Below are positions 6,488-7,338 of a DNA stretch of 7,338 nt, piece by piece. Source of the stretch: an uncultured Bacteroidota bacterium (lineage in GTDB: Bacteria; Bacteroidota; Bacteroidia; Chitinophagales; Chitinophagaceae); NCBI GenBank assembly GCA_903847655.1, contig CAINEG010000011.1, positions 1 through 7,338 of the forward strand, written 5' to 3'. The position numbers were made by a program, and so were the translations under genes. A model generated the notes under the pieces. That model ran no database searches. It had not been told where the DNA came from and was given only the letters and a program-made list of their open reading frames with translations. Positions within the stretch are counted from its first letter, which is position 1, and every line of letters starts with the position of its first letter.

Positions 6488-7338
6488 TTAATTTAAATAG
6501 GACTTGAAAAATTGATTGATCTCTTCCTCACTTGGCGTATGCAGCGGCCTTACCAATCGGATACCCACTTGCTTTGCTTCAGTTAACCACCATTTACTTT
6601 TTGGAATTTGTGGATCTCGACGATTCCATATAGGATCGGAATGAAATCTTTTGGCGGTTCTTAAATCTACAGCCGCATCTAAATAACTTCCTCCTTTTAA
6701 TGTTTTGGGATACTTGGCCTCATTGGGAGCAATACTTAATTGTTGATTGCTTACTTTTTCAAAAGCAGTAGGATCGTAATGATCCAAGGTCCATTCTGTG
6801 ATATTTCCTAAGATATCATACAAGCCCCAAGGATTAGGTAACTTTTGCCCCACTTTGTGAAAAGTATTGGAACTATTTTTTTCATACCAAGCATACTTGT
6901 CTAAATCTTTTTCCTCATTGCCAAAAAAATACGCAGTCTTGGTACCTGCTTTACATGCATATTCCCATTCAGCTTCTGTAGGTAATCTATAAAAGACTTT
7001 TGTTTTTTCATACAACCATTTACAATACATGAGGGCTGTGCGTTGTGACATACTATTGGCAGGATAGCCTCCTTCTTTACCCATGCCCCAACTTAAATCT
7101 ACGTACTGAGGACTGGGTCTTGTGATGGCATCTACATTTACATTTTGGCTGGTGGCCTCATCTTTTAAAAATACATCTAATTCATCTCTGGTCAGTTCAT
7201 AGGCGCTCATCCAAAAAGCGTCTAATTTAATTTCTTTCTTGGGTCCTTCGTCATTACCTCTGCCTTTCTCCTGTTCATTGCTGCCCATGGTAAAAATTCC
7301 CGCAGGAATGGGCGCCATCTTAAATGATAAATTGCTAC
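6488..7338 (-). CDS. SUMF1/FGE-like (formylglycine-generating-enzyme fold) protein, 5'-truncated by window edge
   Basis: Protein of the FGE-sulfatase (SUMF1/EgtB/PvdO) fold. Numbered from the first ATG (7318), the hallmarks are PIPAGIFTMGS (3-13), RLPTEAEWEYA (111-121), NPWGLYDILGN (162-172) then EW (175-176), KGGSY (208-212) and GIRLVRP (252-258). The frame stays open through the last 20 bases of the window (reading SNLSFK before that Met). Because the IPAGxFxMGS motif starts only three residues after the Met, and relatives usually have a signal peptide upstream, the true start probably lies beyond the window. Visible Cys residues are only C99 and C122. The copper-binding Cys pair of true formylglycine-generating enzymes, expected after GGSY, is absent (that region reads AAVDLRTAKR), so sulfatase activation is unlikely. 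It may instead have another catalytic or a binding role. The oxidoreductase gene starts 19 bp downstream, suggesting co-transcription and a shared envelope or carbohydrate-related function, which is inference. Confidence 0.85.
   Translation of the reverse strand, partial: SNLSFKMAPIPAGIFTMGSNEQEKGRGNDEGPKKEIKLDAFWMSAYELTRDELDVFLKDEATSQNVNVDAITRPSPQYVDLSWGMGKEGGYPANSMSQRTALMYCKWLYEKTKVFYRLPTEAEWEYACKAGTKTAYFFGNEEKDLDKYAWYEKNSSNTFHKVGQKLPNPWGLYDILGNITEWTLDHYDPTAFEKVSNQQLSIAPNEAKYPKTLKGGSYLDAAVDLRTAKRFHSDPIWNRRDPQIPKSKWWLTEAKQVGIRLVRPLHTPSEEEINQFFKSYLN

Noticed and set aside
6131..6496. Plus-strand open frame of 121 codons opposite the start of the oxidoreductase gene
   Set aside because: It lies antisense to a well-supported gene with Tat and Rossmann motifs, shows no recognisable domain and has no signal of its own.
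7316..7318. ATG as the true start of the FGE-like gene
   Set aside because: The domain's first motif begins at once after it and the frame stays open to the window edge, so an upstream start with a signal peptide is more likely.

Overview
The window looks like a stretch of a Bacteroidota chromosome, most likely Chitinophagaceae-like. The evidence is AT-rich DNA, tight spacing, start codons without a clear Shine-Dalgarno sequence, signal-peptide/TPR/membrane-anchor signalling proteins, and a Tat-exported Gfo/Idh/MocA oxidoreductase beside a sulfatase-modifying-factor-like protein. The taxonomic call rests on gene style only. I see no tRNA, rRNA, CRISPR array, insertion sequence or phage gene.

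Layout: the left part reads rightward. A TMEM175-type membrane channel protein (cut by the left edge) is followed after 34 bp by two consecutive paralogues, 631 and 634 aa, separated by 16 bp. Each has a signal peptide, an extracytoplasmic TPR region, one membrane helix, a charged linker helix and a cytoplasmic SpoIIE/RsbU-type PP2C phosphatase domain. Next comes a 76-bp gap with a candidate Bacteroidota-type promoter, then a small SET-domain protein (putative protein-lysine methyltransferase). A hairpin terminator at 5079-5109 separates this from two leftward genes: a SUMF1/FGE-like protein (cut by the right edge), then the Tat-signal Gfo/Idh/MocA oxidoreductase, 19 bp apart and probably one transcription unit.

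How they may work together: the two phosphatases look like an old tandem duplication. The catalytic halves align without gaps over 241 residues at about 77% identity (hand count), whereas the TPR halves have diverged strongly. This suggests two input sensors feeding the same or a very similar cytoplasmic output, classically dephosphorylation of a STAS-domain anti-anti-sigma factor. No STAS, anti-sigma kinase or sigma gene lies in the window, so the target is unknown. The leftward pair appears to be an unrelated envelope or carbohydrate-related unit. No gene here is a clearly new system; the best leads are the duplicated sensor-phosphatases and their SET-domain neighbour.
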